A stretch of 64,000 nucleotides of DNA from Paenibacillus piscarius. GTDB taxonomy: Bacteria > Bacillota > Bacilli > Paenibacillales > Paenibacillaceae. The stretch is from the NCBI RefSeq assembly GCF_022234545.1, contig NZ_JAIEUI010000001.1:418899-482898 (forward strand), read 5' to 3'. The position numbers and the translations under genes were made by a program. Shown here one piece after another: positions 23,741 through 31,318 of this stretch. The first letter of the stretch is position 1; every line of letters starts with the position of its first letter. The notes beneath the pieces were generated by a model that did no database searches, was not told where the DNA came from, and saw nothing but the letters and a program-made list of their open reading frames with translations.

Positions 23741-24184
23741 ATGTCAGAAACAGTTACTCAGTCCCCGTCGCAGCAAGAAGTACCGGCTGCAGCCCAATCC
23801 AATCCCGGAGGGGATGTCCTGAATGAACTGATGAAGCCGGAGGTACAGCAATCGCTGATGCTGCTGATCGAACAGCTTCCCCAAATTACTGAGCTGGTAG
23901 GTACAATAGGCAAAACGATGGACTTCGTGCAGTCGGTTGCCACCGATGAAGTATTGAAGAATGACACGGTAGGTGCAATTAAAGAGATCGCGGACCCTGT
24001 GGTGGGCACAGTCAAGAATCTGGCTGCGACAGCGGTCGAGGCGAAGGACCGTGCAGCGGCAAGCAATGAGACGATCAGCCTGTTCGGCATGATGAGAATG
24101 CTCAAGGACCCTCAGGTGCAGAAGGCGCTGCGGTTCATGAATGCTTATCTGCAGGTCAGCGGCGAACGCCAGTCCGGAAAGTAA
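23741..24184 (+). CDS. DUF1641-family protein (YjlC-like)
   Basis: This 147-residue soluble protein starts at ATG 23741 (ACAAAGGAGACG upstream). After a Ser/Gln-rich N-terminus it carries the DUF1641 helical core (ELMKPEVQQSLMLLIEQLP, then NETISLFGMMRMLKDPQVQKALRF). In Bacillus subtilis the homologue yjlC is cotranscribed with ndh, and the same arrangement is seen here with 40 bp between genes. Its biochemical role is unknown. Confidence 0.85.
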   Translation: MSETVTQSPSQQEVPAAAQSNPGGDVLNELMKPEVQQSLMLLIEQLPQITELVGTIGKTMDFVQSVATDEVLKNDTVGAIKEIADPVVGTVKNLAATAVEAKDRAAASNETISLFGMMRMLKDPQVQKALRFMNAYLQVSGERQSGK

Positions 24185-24224
24185 GAACCTTAACTTTGAA
24201 TTGCAGGGATGGAGGATAAATAAG

Positions 24225-25403
24225 ATGTCAAAACATATTGTTATTCTAGGTGCAGGTTACGGCGGTCTGCTGAGTGCATTAACCGTGCGCAAATACATGA
24301 GTAAGGCTGAAGCCAGAGTTACTGTGGTCAATCAATATCCGACCCACCAGATCATTACCGAGCTGCACCGGCTGGCCGCAGGCAGTGCATCCGAGCAGGC
24401 GGTGGCGATGCCGCTGGCGAAGCTGTTCGCAGGTAAGGATATCGACCTGAAGATTGCCAAGGTCAATTCGTTCTCGGTGGAGAACAAGCAGGTGATTCTC
24501 TCCGATGGTGTTATGCTGACTTACGATGCTCTAGTCGTCGGGCTCGGCAGCACCACAGCCTATTTCGGCATTCCGGGGCTTGAAGAGTACAGCATGGTGC
24601 TGAAGTCCGCAGCAGATGCGCTTAAGATTCATGCACACATCGAGGACCGGATTAGAGCGTATTCCAAATCCGGCAATGCAGCGGATGCTACGATTCTGAT
24701 CGGCGGCGGCGGACTGACCGGGGTAGAACTGGTCGGCGAGATTGCCGACATTCTGCCTAAGCTGACGAAGCAGTACGGCGTGAATCCTGCAGAGATTCAG
24801 CTGCTGCTCGTGGAAGCCGGTCCGAAGATTCTTCCAGTCCTGCCGGACCCTCTGATTGAGCGCGCTACAGCCAGTCTGGAGAAGCGGGGTGTGCAGTTCC
24901 TGACCGGTCTTCCGGTTACGAATGTGGCCGGCAATACGATTGATCTGAAGGATGGCCGGCAGATTGTCGCCAATACCTTCGTCTGGACCGGCGGCGTGCA
25001 GGGAAATCCGCTGGTGGGTGAATCCGGGCTGGAAGTGAACCGCGGCCGGGCGACCGTTAATGAGTTCCTGCAGTCTACCTCTCATGAGAATGTATTTGTA
25101 GCCGGGGACAGCGCTGTGGTATTCGCACCGGATGGCCGTCCGTATCCGCCGACTGCACAGATTGCCTGGCAGATGGGCGAGCTGATCGGCTACAATCTGT
25201 TCTCTTATCTCACGAAGTCAGCACCGGCTTCCTTCAACCCGGTGAATTCCGGTACGCTGGCCAGCCTGGGCCGCAAGGATGGAGTAGCCATTATCGGCGG
25301 GAACAACACCCCGCTGAAGGGACTGCCGGCTACCCTGATGAAAGAAGCCAGCAATATCCGCTATCTGACGCATATCCACGGACTGTTCAGTCTGGCCTAT
25401 TAA
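24225..25403 (+). CDS. ndh: Type II NADH dehydrogenase
   Basis: This 392-residue flavoprotein oxidises NADH and passes electrons to menaquinone without pumping protons. It has the FAD-binding GAGYGG near residue 10, an NADH-binding Rossmann motif IGGGGLTGVELVGE near 160 and the FAD-closing VAGDSAVV near 295, followed by YPPTAQIAWQMGELIGYNL and an amphipathic C-terminus for membrane binding. The ATG at 24225 follows GGAGG. It is the second gene of the operon controlled by Rex-like boxes and is followed by a terminator. Confidence 0.92.
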   Translation: MSKHIVILGAGYGGLLSALTVRKYMSKAEARVTVVNQYPTHQIITELHRLAAGSASEQAVAMPLAKLFAGKDIDLKIAKVNSFSVENKQVILSDGVMLTYDALVVGLGSTTAYFGIPGLEEYSMVLKSAADALKIHAHIEDRIRAYSKSGNAADATILIGGGGLTGVELVGEIADILPKLTKQYGVNPAEIQLLLVEAGPKILPVLPDPLIERATASLEKRGVQFLTGLPVTNVAGNTIDLKDGRQIVANTFVWTGGVQGNPLVGESGLEVNRGRATVNEFLQSTSHENVFVAGDSAVVFAPDGRPYPPTAQIAWQMGELIGYNLFSYLTKSAPASFNPVNSGTLASLGRKDGVAIIGGNNTPLKGLPATLMKEASNIRYLTHIHGLFSLAY

Positions 25404-25426
25404 TTCACTTTTAACGCAACAGAATG

Positions 25427-25467
25427 ATCCCCTTTGGCTGCTATAGAAGCAGTTGAAGGGGATTTTG
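25427..25467 (+). terminator. Terminator after ndh
   Basis: ATCCCCTT pairs with AAGGGGAT, with an inner GGCTGCT/AGCAGTT stem, then TTTT. Confidence 0.8.
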
Positions 25468-25488
25468 TGATTCAGGCAGGAATTGCAA

Positions 25489-25524
25489 TGAAAACGTGTT
25501 CGCAGGAAGGCTATTTGTTATAAT
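25489..25524 (+). promoter_or_regulatory. Promoter region of the SGNH esterase gene
   Basis: TATAAT at 25519-25524 has only a weak GTGTTC at -35. TGAAAACGTGTTCG at 25489-25502 resembles a cre site with two mismatches and would overlap the -35. Confidence 0.35.
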
Positions 25525-25571
25525 AATCATGTTCATACTATATTATAGGCTTACATAGGAGGATTCCAGGC

Positions 25572-26201
25572 ATGCCATTTCAAAAGAATGATATCATCCT
25601 GTTCCAAGGGGACAGCATCACGGATTGCGGACGTAATTACGCCGAGCCTTCATCGCTTGGTGTGGGGTATGCGCTAATGGCAGGTGCCCGTCTCGGAATG
25701 CAGTACCCCGAGAAGAACCTGACCGTGCTCAACCGCGGGATTAGCGGCAACCGGGCCGTAGATCTGCAGGCGCGCTGGGACAGAGATTGTCTCGCACTGA
25801 AGCCTACATGGGTATCGATCTACATTGGAATTAATGATACGTGGCGGCGGTTTGATTCCGGGCAGGAGACAACGGCGGCGGAATTCGAGGCCTCCTACCG
25901 CGACCTGATCGAACGCACCAGACAGCATCTGGAAGCCAAGCTGGTATTGGTGGAGCCGTTCGTTCTGCCGGTGCCGGAAGACCGCAAGAACTGGCGTCAG
26001 GATCTCGATCCCAAAATCCATGTGGTGCGTGAGCTGGCCCGAGAATATGGCGCGGTTCTCGTTCCGCTGGACGGGTTGTTCGCTGCAGCTTCTGTGAAGG
26101 TCGAACCGGCTTTCTGGGCCGCAGATGGTGTTCATCCTTCTCCTGCGGGACATGCGCTGATCGCGGATGCCTGGCTGAAGGCTGTGGGAGCCATAAGCTA
26201 A
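25572..26201 (+). CDS. SGNH/GDSL hydrolase, acetylxylan-esterase-like
   Basis: This 209-residue cytoplasmic enzyme has block I GDS with nucleophile Ser15, the oxyanion Gly in RGISGN, block III GIND, and Asp185/His188 in ADGVHP. The arrangement and length match acetyl-xylooligosaccharide esterases such as Axe2 of Geobacillus. It would remove acetyl groups from imported hemicellulose oligomers, fitting the plant-polymer genes nearby. GGAGG precedes the ATG. The substrate is inferred from resemblance. Confidence 0.88.
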   Translation: MPFQKNDIILFQGDSITDCGRNYAEPSSLGVGYALMAGARLGMQYPEKNLTVLNRGISGNRAVDLQARWDRDCLALKPTWVSIYIGINDTWRRFDSGQETTAAEFEASYRDLIERTRQHLEAKLVLVEPFVLPVPEDRKNWRQDLDPKIHVVRELAREYGAVLVPLDGLFAAASVKVEPAFWAADGVHPSPAGHALIADAWLKAVGAIS

Positions 26202-26220
26202 CAGCGAAATAGAGAGGAAT

Positions 26221-26976
26221 GTGACAGGAATGACGAGCGAGACACTCCAGGATCTGCAAGGGCTGAAAGCGGCCGGTAAGGTGGTGGGCCATACGATCGC
26301 CGAGATGAAGAAAAGAGTGGTTCCCGGGATGACGACTGCGGAGCTGGATGAAGTGGGGGCTGAAATTCTGCAGCGTTATGGTGCAAAGTCGGCACCCATG
26401 CTCGCATATAATTTTCCCGGAACGACCTGTATCAGCGTTAATGAAGAGGTGGCGCACGGCATCCCCGGACAACGGGTGATCCGGGCCGGGGATCTGATTA
26501 ATATTGATGTGTCTGCCGAATTGAACGGTTATTACAGCGATGCCGGGGTATCTTTTCAACTGCCGCCTTACCATGAGAAGCTGGTTCATCTCTGTGAGAG
26601 TACGGAAGCCACGATGATGAGTGTGATCGGGCATCTGAGAGCGGGCATGCGGGTGAACGAGATCGGCCGGGTCATGGAGGCAGAAGCGCACAAGCACGGG
26701 TACAAGGTGGTACGCAATCTGTGCAGCCACGGGATTGGCAGATCCCTGCATGAGAAGCCCTTCGAGATTCTTCCCTTCTATCATCCGCGCGCAACCACAG
26801 TCCTGAAGGAAGGGCAGGTCATTACTATAGAGCCGTTCCTCTCTACCGGTGCCGACTTCGTAGAGCAGCAGTCTGACGGATGGACGCTCAGCGTCAGGGA
26901 TAACAGCCGGGTTGCCCAGTTTGAACATACAATTGTAGTGACCAAAGGGAAGCCCATCATTCTGACCAGTGCTTAA
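26221..26976 (+). CDS. map: Type I methionine aminopeptidase
   Basis: This 251-residue enzyme removes the N-terminal methionine from nascent proteins. The metal ligands are all visible: Asp96 (LINIDVSAE), Asp107 (YYSDAGVSF), His170 (CSHGIG), Glu204 (ITIEPF) and Glu235 (QFEHT); substrate-binding His79 is in AHG. It resembles the Bacillus YflG/MapB paralogue rather than the copy near the ribosomal operon. Start is uncertain: GTG 26221 lies 3 bases and ATG 26230 lies 12 bases from GAGAGG. The gene is 19 bp after the esterase gene. Confidence 0.9.
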   Translation: MTGMTSETLQDLQGLKAAGKVVGHTIAEMKKRVVPGMTTAELDEVGAEILQRYGAKSAPMLAYNFPGTTCISVNEEVAHGIPGQRVIRAGDLINIDVSAELNGYYSDAGVSFQLPPYHEKLVHLCESTEATMMSVIGHLRAGMRVNEIGRVMEAEAHKHGYKVVRNLCSHGIGRSLHEKPFEILPFYHPRATTVLKEGQVITIEPFLSTGADFVEQQSDGWTLSVRDNSRVAQFEHTIVVTKGKPIILTSA

Positions 26977-27108
26977 TCGCGAGATATCGGCTGGATATAG
27001 CAGGCGGTACGTATGGCTTACAGAATTCATACCTATACTGGATACCGGCGGGGAATTATAGTAGAGCTACTATGATGGCCTCGAACCTGGAACCGGAGGG
27101 CAACGAAG

Positions 27109-27429
27109 ATGGACAGTGTACCGCAAGTCAGCCAATCATTCATGGCGTTTATGAAGGAAGCGCCCGACCAGCAGAAGGCGTGGGGAGAAGCTGTACAGAA
27201 GCTGGACGCAGCCAGCGCATTAGACCCAAGGACTGAAGAAATTGCTTATATCTCTGTGCTGGCAGCAGCCAGACTGGATAGCGGGTTATCCTTCCATGTC
27301 AAGCATGCCAAGGCGCTCGGCGTTACCCGGGAGGAGATTATCAGCGCGGTGCTGCTGCCGCTTCCGGCGGTCGGTAACGGGGTTATTGAGGCACTCCCGG
27401 CAGCGCTCATGGCTTATGACAGCGAATAG
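27109..27429 (+). CDS. Carboxymuconolactone-decarboxylase-family protein lacking the CxxC
   Basis: This 106-residue all-helical protein has the AhpD-like fold pattern (LDPRTEEIAYISVLAAARL, HVKHAKALGVTREEI). The usual CxxCxxxH redox motif is replaced by GLSFHVKH, so a thiol peroxidase role is unlikely. It lies just upstream of an Rrf2-type regulator gene. The function is open. Confidence 0.8.
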   Translation: MDSVPQVSQSFMAFMKEAPDQQKAWGEAVQKLDAASALDPRTEEIAYISVLAAARLDSGLSFHVKHAKALGVTREEIISAVLLPLPAVGNGVIEALPAALMAYDSE

Positions 27430-27466
27430 AACGCCTTGGCATTAGCCGCAGAACATCCTTGCGGGA

Positions 27467-27503
27467 TTGACAATTGCCTCTAATGTAACTATTATAGTTG
27501 CAT
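27467..27503 (+). promoter_or_regulatory. Promoter and operator of the Rrf2 regulator gene
   Basis: TTGACA (27467-27472) and TATTAT (27490-27495) are 17 bp apart. The near-palindrome TGTAACTA-TTA-TAGTTGCA (27485-27503) covers the -10 and suggests autorepression. Confidence 0.65.
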
Positions 27504-27543
27504 CTAGCCGGAAGCAGTCCGGTTAGCGGAAGGAGAGATGGTC

Positions 27544-27966
27544 ATGAACATAAGCACCCGGTTTGCGGTGGCTATTCATATTCTGACTTTAATCGACAGC
27601 AATAAGGACGGCAAAAGCACCTCCGAGTGGATTGCCGGCAGTGTGAATACGAATCCTGTGGTCATCCGCCGCCTCACAGGGATGCTGAGCAAGGCCGGAC
27701 TGGTCGAGGTCCGTCCCGGTGTTGCCGGGGCGAAGCTTACCCGCAGCGCCGCTGATATTACCCTGCTGGAGATCTATAAGGCAGTGAATGCCGTGGAAGA
27801 GAACTCGCTGTTCGCGGTGCATGAGCATCCGAATCCGGAGTGTCCGGTAGGCAAGAACATCGCCGGAGCGATCGTGCCTGTATTCTCGCAGGCGCAGAAG
27901 GCGATGGAGGATGAACTGCAGAAGGTTACGCTGGATCAGATCGTCCATCAGATTCCTGCCGGCTGA
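27544..27966 (+). CDS. Rrf2-family transcriptional regulator (YwnA-like)
   Basis: The 140-residue protein has the Rrf2 winged helix (ISTRFAVAIHILTLI, VNTNPVVIRRLTGMLSKAGLV, GVAGAKLTRSAADITLLEIY). Only one cysteine (PECPVG) is present, so it does not carry the three-cysteine iron-sulfur cluster of IscR/NsrR and is closer to YwnA. The ATG at 27544 is about 7 bases from AAGGAGAG; the ATG at 27538 is too close. A palindrome over its own promoter implies autoregulation. Confidence 0.88.
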   Translation: MNISTRFAVAIHILTLIDSNKDGKSTSEWIAGSVNTNPVVIRRLTGMLSKAGLVEVRPGVAGAKLTRSAADITLLEIYKAVNAVEENSLFAVHEHPNPECPVGKNIAGAIVPVFSQAQKAMEDELQKVTLDQIVHQIPAG

Positions 27967-28072
27967 GACGGCTGCAATAATTTTAAGCAAATCTTCAGCC
28001 TTGCTTTATATGCTTTTAAGGTTCAGGGAGTATAGTTAAGATCTCCACCCCCCAGTGGAACCATTGATGACA

Positions 28073-28101
28073 GACTCTGCCGTGCCTCGGCGGGGTCTTT
28101 C
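28073..28101 (+). terminator. Terminator 1 in the gene-free stretch 27967-28383
   Basis: GACTCTGCCG pairs with CGGCGGGGTC (G-U pairs) around TGCCT, then TTT. A promoter-like stretch (TTAAGGTTCAGGGAGTATAGT) lies about 50 bp upstream, so a short RNA of roughly 60-70 nt is possible. Confidence 0.55.
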
Positions 28102-28211
28102 GCTATGTTTAGGGGGAACTTTATATTTTTCATCAAACCTTTATGTGTTTTTCATCTGGCGTTAAGCTTGGGCAGTTATATTAATCACATGACCCCCTTA
28201 CAATAGACTTT

Positions 28212-28246
28212 GGCCCTGCCGGATACCGGCAGGGTCCCTTTTTTTT
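28212..28246 (+). terminator. Terminator 2 in the gene-free stretch 27967-28383
   Basis: GGCCCTGCCGG pairs with CCGGCAGGGTCC around ATA, then eight T's. No gene lies between this and terminator 1. The sequence between them resembles the stretch before terminator 1. Confidence 0.85.
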
Positions 28247-28383
28247 GGAGCAGCGCATTTCCTGCTGTGTTCTTTACAGAGGGTTACCGATCGTTTAGAC
28301 TGACACATGTGTAGTTGCACCATGATAAGAAGCGGTATGTGTATAGTTGGTGTCAAGTCAATAACCAGGGGAGTGATCTCATA

Positions 28384-28926
28384 ATGGTTCTATTTTCCAA
28401 CGGGGAACTGAGTGTGCGCAGATTGGAACGGGAAGATGCACCGCTGCTGGTCCGGTGGCTCTCAGACCCGGCAGTGCTGGAGTATTACGGCGGCCGGGAC
28501 TGTCCGCATGATGTTGAGAGGGTGCAGGCGGATTTTTATAATGGGGAAGAAGAGATTAACCGCGGGATTGTTCAGTATAAAGGCCGGGATATAGGCTATA
28601 TCCAGTTCTACCCTGTTGGCAGCGAAGAAAGGGCTGAGTATGGATACGCAGACTTTACAGGCAGAATCTATGGCATGGATCAGTTCATTGGCGAAGTACA
28701 GCTGTGGAACCAGGGCATTGGCTCGTTGCTTGTCGGTGGAATGGTCCAGCATCTGGTCGAAGCGGAACAGGCCGAACTTATTGTCATGGACCCGCAATGC
28801 TGGAACCATAGGGCACTTAGAGTATATGAGAAAAACGGGTTTGTCCGCGGCAAGCTTTTGCCTAAGCACGAATGGCACGAAGGCGAACGGAGAGACTGCT
28901 GGCTCCTGTCGTATAAGCCTACATAA
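28384..28926 (+). CDS. GNAT acetyltransferase, AAC(6')-like
   Basis: This 180-residue protein has the GNAT core (VQLWNQGIGSLLVGGMVQHL as the acetyl-CoA loop) and features typical of aminoglycoside 6'-N-acetyltransferases: GMDQFIGEVQLWNQGIG, MDPQCWNHRALRVYEKNGF and LLPKHEWHEGERRDCWL. ATG 28384 follows GGGGAGTGATCTC. It may acetylate aminoglycosides or an unknown amine. A resistance role is inferred only from resemblance. Confidence 0.82.
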   Translation: MVLFSNGELSVRRLEREDAPLLVRWLSDPAVLEYYGGRDCPHDVERVQADFYNGEEEINRGIVQYKGRDIGYIQFYPVGSEERAEYGYADFTGRIYGMDQFIGEVQLWNQGIGSLLVGGMVQHLVEAEQAELIVMDPQCWNHRALRVYEKNGFVRGKLLPKHEWHEGERRDCWLLSYKPT

Positions 28927-28957
28927 CTATGCACGTAATCATAAGGAGCTGTGAATC

Positions 28958-29347
28958 ATGAAGAATCAATATACTATCCTGGGAGCTGCACTGATTCTGG
29001 GACTTAGCCTGGTTGGAGGCAGCTACGTAATCAGTCACGAGCTTGCTATCGGGCATGAGCTGAACATGCAGACGCAGCCCCAGACGGACAGGCAGGATAC
29101 GGACCATTCTTTGATGACCCTGGAACAGACCGCGCGGTTCCTCCGTCTGAGTGAGGACCAGGTGAAGAATATAATGAAGGCAGAGAATGCGATACTGCGC
29201 AATGATGGCCCCTTTGAGGGTGCGAAGCTCCCTTATCTCAAGGTGGATAACGAGTTCCTGTTCAACAAGCAGCAAGTACTGCTCTGGATTCAAGCGGCTT
29301 CGCAGGAGAACAGGGTATACATGGGAGAGAAGTTAATCAGTAAATAA
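28958..29347 (+). CDS. Membrane-anchored protein with excisionase-like HTH domain
   Basis: The 129-residue protein has an N-terminal signal anchor (about 6-27), a short polar linker and a C-terminal segment (MTLEQTARFLRLSEDQVKNI, LPYLKVDNEFLFNKQQVLLWI) with the pattern of the helix-turn-helix_17/excisionase fold. Such a domain after a membrane anchor would normally be outside the cell, so it may be a ligand-binding variant. AAGGAG precedes the ATG. It is followed after 27 bp by the DUF4085-like gene. Confidence 0.6.
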   Translation: MKNQYTILGAALILGLSLVGGSYVISHELAIGHELNMQTQPQTDRQDTDHSLMTLEQTARFLRLSEDQVKNIMKAENAILRNDGPFEGAKLPYLKVDNEFLFNKQQVLLWIQAASQENRVYMGEKLISK

Positions 29348-29374
29348 CGGCGGATTAGGCGGGAGGAGCACTTC

Positions 29375-30043
29375 ATGAGATTTTTCACTATACCATGGTA
29401 TGAAGAGATGCAGGTGCGCGGGTTCATGGTGTTTCCTGAGAAGGAGCAGGATTGGCTGGAGGATGTCGCCTGGCATGTCGCAGAGGGCATCAGCTATGAG
29501 CAGCGGGCGCAGGATGCGCTGGACTACTACAAATCAGACTTGCTGAAATATCTTCCTGAATACTTCCATGCATCTGTTCTTAATGGGACCCTGAAATCAA
29601 CCTACCCGGCTTCTGAGTTCAGAGAACGGGCGGAACAGTGGTGCCGGGAGGCGGATGAACGGATACAGGCGAAGTTCACAGAATACCGCCAGAGCTATAA
29701 TGCTGCTAAAAGTATGCTTCCGGCCCAAGCGGTCCAGTTAGCCGAACGTTCGTTGCATGATGCCCGCGTCATCTCCTGTACAGTCCCTGCGGATGGGGTG
29801 GCGGAATTGGTACTGGATTGCAGCGGAGCGATGCATTATCAGTGTGATGTACGGCTCAGGTTCACCGGGGTGAGTGGACTTAGCGTGCCGGAGCGAATCG
29901 AGGGGAAGTATTGGCTGTACGATGAAATCTGTGCAGTGGAGCAGGGATTCGAGCTGGGGGTACTGATGGATTCTCCGCCCTGTGAGTTCAGCATTACTGC
30001 GGAGGATGTTTTTATTGAGCCGCTCGGTTCACCCCCTGTTTGA
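29375..30043 (+). CDS. DUF4085-family protein
   Basis: This 222-residue soluble protein starts MRFFTIPWYEEMQVRGFMVF, a beginning typical of DUF4085. A helical middle (WCREADERIQAKFTEYRQ) and a beta-rich end (VRLRFTGVSGL, IEGKYWLYDEICAVEQGFEL) follow. The function is unknown. It probably shares a transcript with the membrane-anchored HTH protein and ends at the terminator at 30074. Confidence 0.75.
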   Translation: MRFFTIPWYEEMQVRGFMVFPEKEQDWLEDVAWHVAEGISYEQRAQDALDYYKSDLLKYLPEYFHASVLNGTLKSTYPASEFRERAEQWCREADERIQAKFTEYRQSYNAAKSMLPAQAVQLAERSLHDARVISCTVPADGVAELVLDCSGAMHYQCDVRLRFTGVSGLSVPERIEGKYWLYDEICAVEQGFELGVLMDSPPCEFSITAEDVFIEPLGSPPV

Positions 30044-30073
30044 AGCGTTCTTATAATATGTATTTGTTCTGAG

Positions 30074-30100
30074 GTCCTGCCGGTTGGCAGGGCTTTTATG
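30074..30100 (+). terminator. Terminator after the DUF4085 gene
   Basis: GTCCTGCC and GGCAGGGC form an 8-bp stem with loop GGTT, followed by TTTT. Confidence 0.75.
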
Positions 30101-30115
30101 ATTATCCAAAAGTAA

Positions 30116-30144
30116 TTGACAAACATATGGAGTGCTACTATACT
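30116..30144 (+). promoter_or_regulatory. Promoter of the VOC dioxygenase gene
   Basis: TTGACA (30116-30121) and TATACT (30139-30144) are 17 bp apart, a near-consensus sigma-A promoter. The adjacent TACTTAAGTTAGTTAA could hold an operator. The 5' leader is about 140 nt and includes GTAAC/GTTAC repeats near 30162-30177. Confidence 0.75.
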
Positions 30145-30291
30145 TAAGTTAGTTAATGTGTAACGGAAACAGTTACAGCGATTGAACAGGCTTGAATGAC
30201 ACGATCATTAAACGCTAACACTAAATGAAGCTATGAAACAGATGAAGCGAAGGCCTGATAACAACCATATTTCATTCAGGAGGAGATTTAG

Positions 30292-31158
30292 ATGACAACA
30301 ACAGCCGTATTGCCCCAGGAATTGGAGATTGGACTGGTGCAGATCCGGGTGAGCAATCTGGAACGGTCGCTTGCCTTTTATCAGAATGTAGTAGGTTTGC
30401 AGATTCTGCGGCAGCAGGGACGCGAGGCGGAGATGACTGCGGACGGCAAGCAGGTGCTGCTTGTGCTGCGTGAGATTGAGGAGGCGCGGATTCTCCGGCG
30501 CAATTCGGCTGCGGGCTTGTACCACTTTGCGATTCTGCTGCCGGACCGTCCGAGTCTGGGACTGGTGCTCCGCAATCTGATCGCCTCGGGCATCCATGTC
30601 GGACAGGGAGATCATCTGGTCAGTGAAGCCCTGTATATCGAGGACCCGGACAACAACGGTATTGAGCTGTACCGCGACCGGCCCCGTGATACCTGGAAAT
30701 ATGAAGCGGGCGGACATGTGGTGATGACCACGGATCCGGTCGATGTAGACGGCCTGCTGGCGGCATCGGAGGGAATGAGCTGGACCGGATTGCCTGCCGG
30801 CACCGTAATCGGCCATGTTCACTTCCACGTCGGCGATCTGGCAGAGGCCAAGCGGTTCTATGTAGATGCGCTTGGATTCGAGGTGATGGCCAATTATGGA
30901 TCGGCCGCCATGTTCATCTCCGCCGGCGGATACCACCATCATATGGGACTGAACATCTGGGCGGGCCAGGGCGCGCCCGCTGCTCCTGCCAATGCGGCCG
31001 GCATCGACTACTTCACACTGCTGCTGCCTGACAGCCAGGCGGTGCAGGAAGTAGCGGAACGCGTGAAGCAGGCCGGGTACGCGGTGGAGGAAACGGATGG
31101 AATTGTTACATTGAAGGACCCGTGGAACATCGGGATCAAGCTGCTCGCCAGACACTAA
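30292..31158 (+). CDS. VOC-family ring-cleavage dioxygenase (CatE-like)
   Basis: This 288-residue protein consists of two glyoxalase/VOC modules (about 10-130 and 165-285). The second carries the metal-site candidates GHVHFHVGDL and YHHHMGLNIW. Size and order match Bacillus catechol-2,3-dioxygenase CatE, which degrades catechols and is induced by quinone stress. The ATG follows AGGAGGAG. A near-consensus promoter 150 bp upstream suggests repressor control. The true substrate is not shown by the sequence. Confidence 0.85.
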   Translation: MTTTAVLPQELEIGLVQIRVSNLERSLAFYQNVVGLQILRQQGREAEMTADGKQVLLVLREIEEARILRRNSAAGLYHFAILLPDRPSLGLVLRNLIASGIHVGQGDHLVSEALYIEDPDNNGIELYRDRPRDTWKYEAGGHVVMTTDPVDVDGLLAASEGMSWTGLPAGTVIGHVHFHVGDLAEAKRFYVDALGFEVMANYGSAAMFISAGGYHHHMGLNIWAGQGAPAAPANAAGIDYFTLLLPDSQAVQEVAERVKQAGYAVEETDGIVTLKDPWNIGIKLLARH

Positions 31159-31178
31159 TGTGATACTGGAAGTGTAAG

Positions 31179-31228
31179 CGGAGGTACAGGCGGAGGTTAT
31201 TTAATGCCGCCTGTATCCTCCGTTTCTT
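31179..31228 (+). terminator. Terminator after the VOC gene
   Basis: CGGAGGTACAGGCGG pairs with CCGCCTGTATCCTCCG (one bulge), followed by TTTCTT. Confidence 0.8.
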
Positions 31229-31318
31229 GGCGTTCAGCAAGGCCGGAAGCTATCTATACAGCGGCCTAATGTTTGGGTTATTATTATGTTCAGACTTGAG
31301 AACCGGGAGATGATAGGC

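Noticed and set aside
30208-31155. 315-codon minus-strand frame over the VOC dioxygenase gene
   Set aside because: It is the shadow of a gene with a consensus promoter, ribosome site and two VOC modules.
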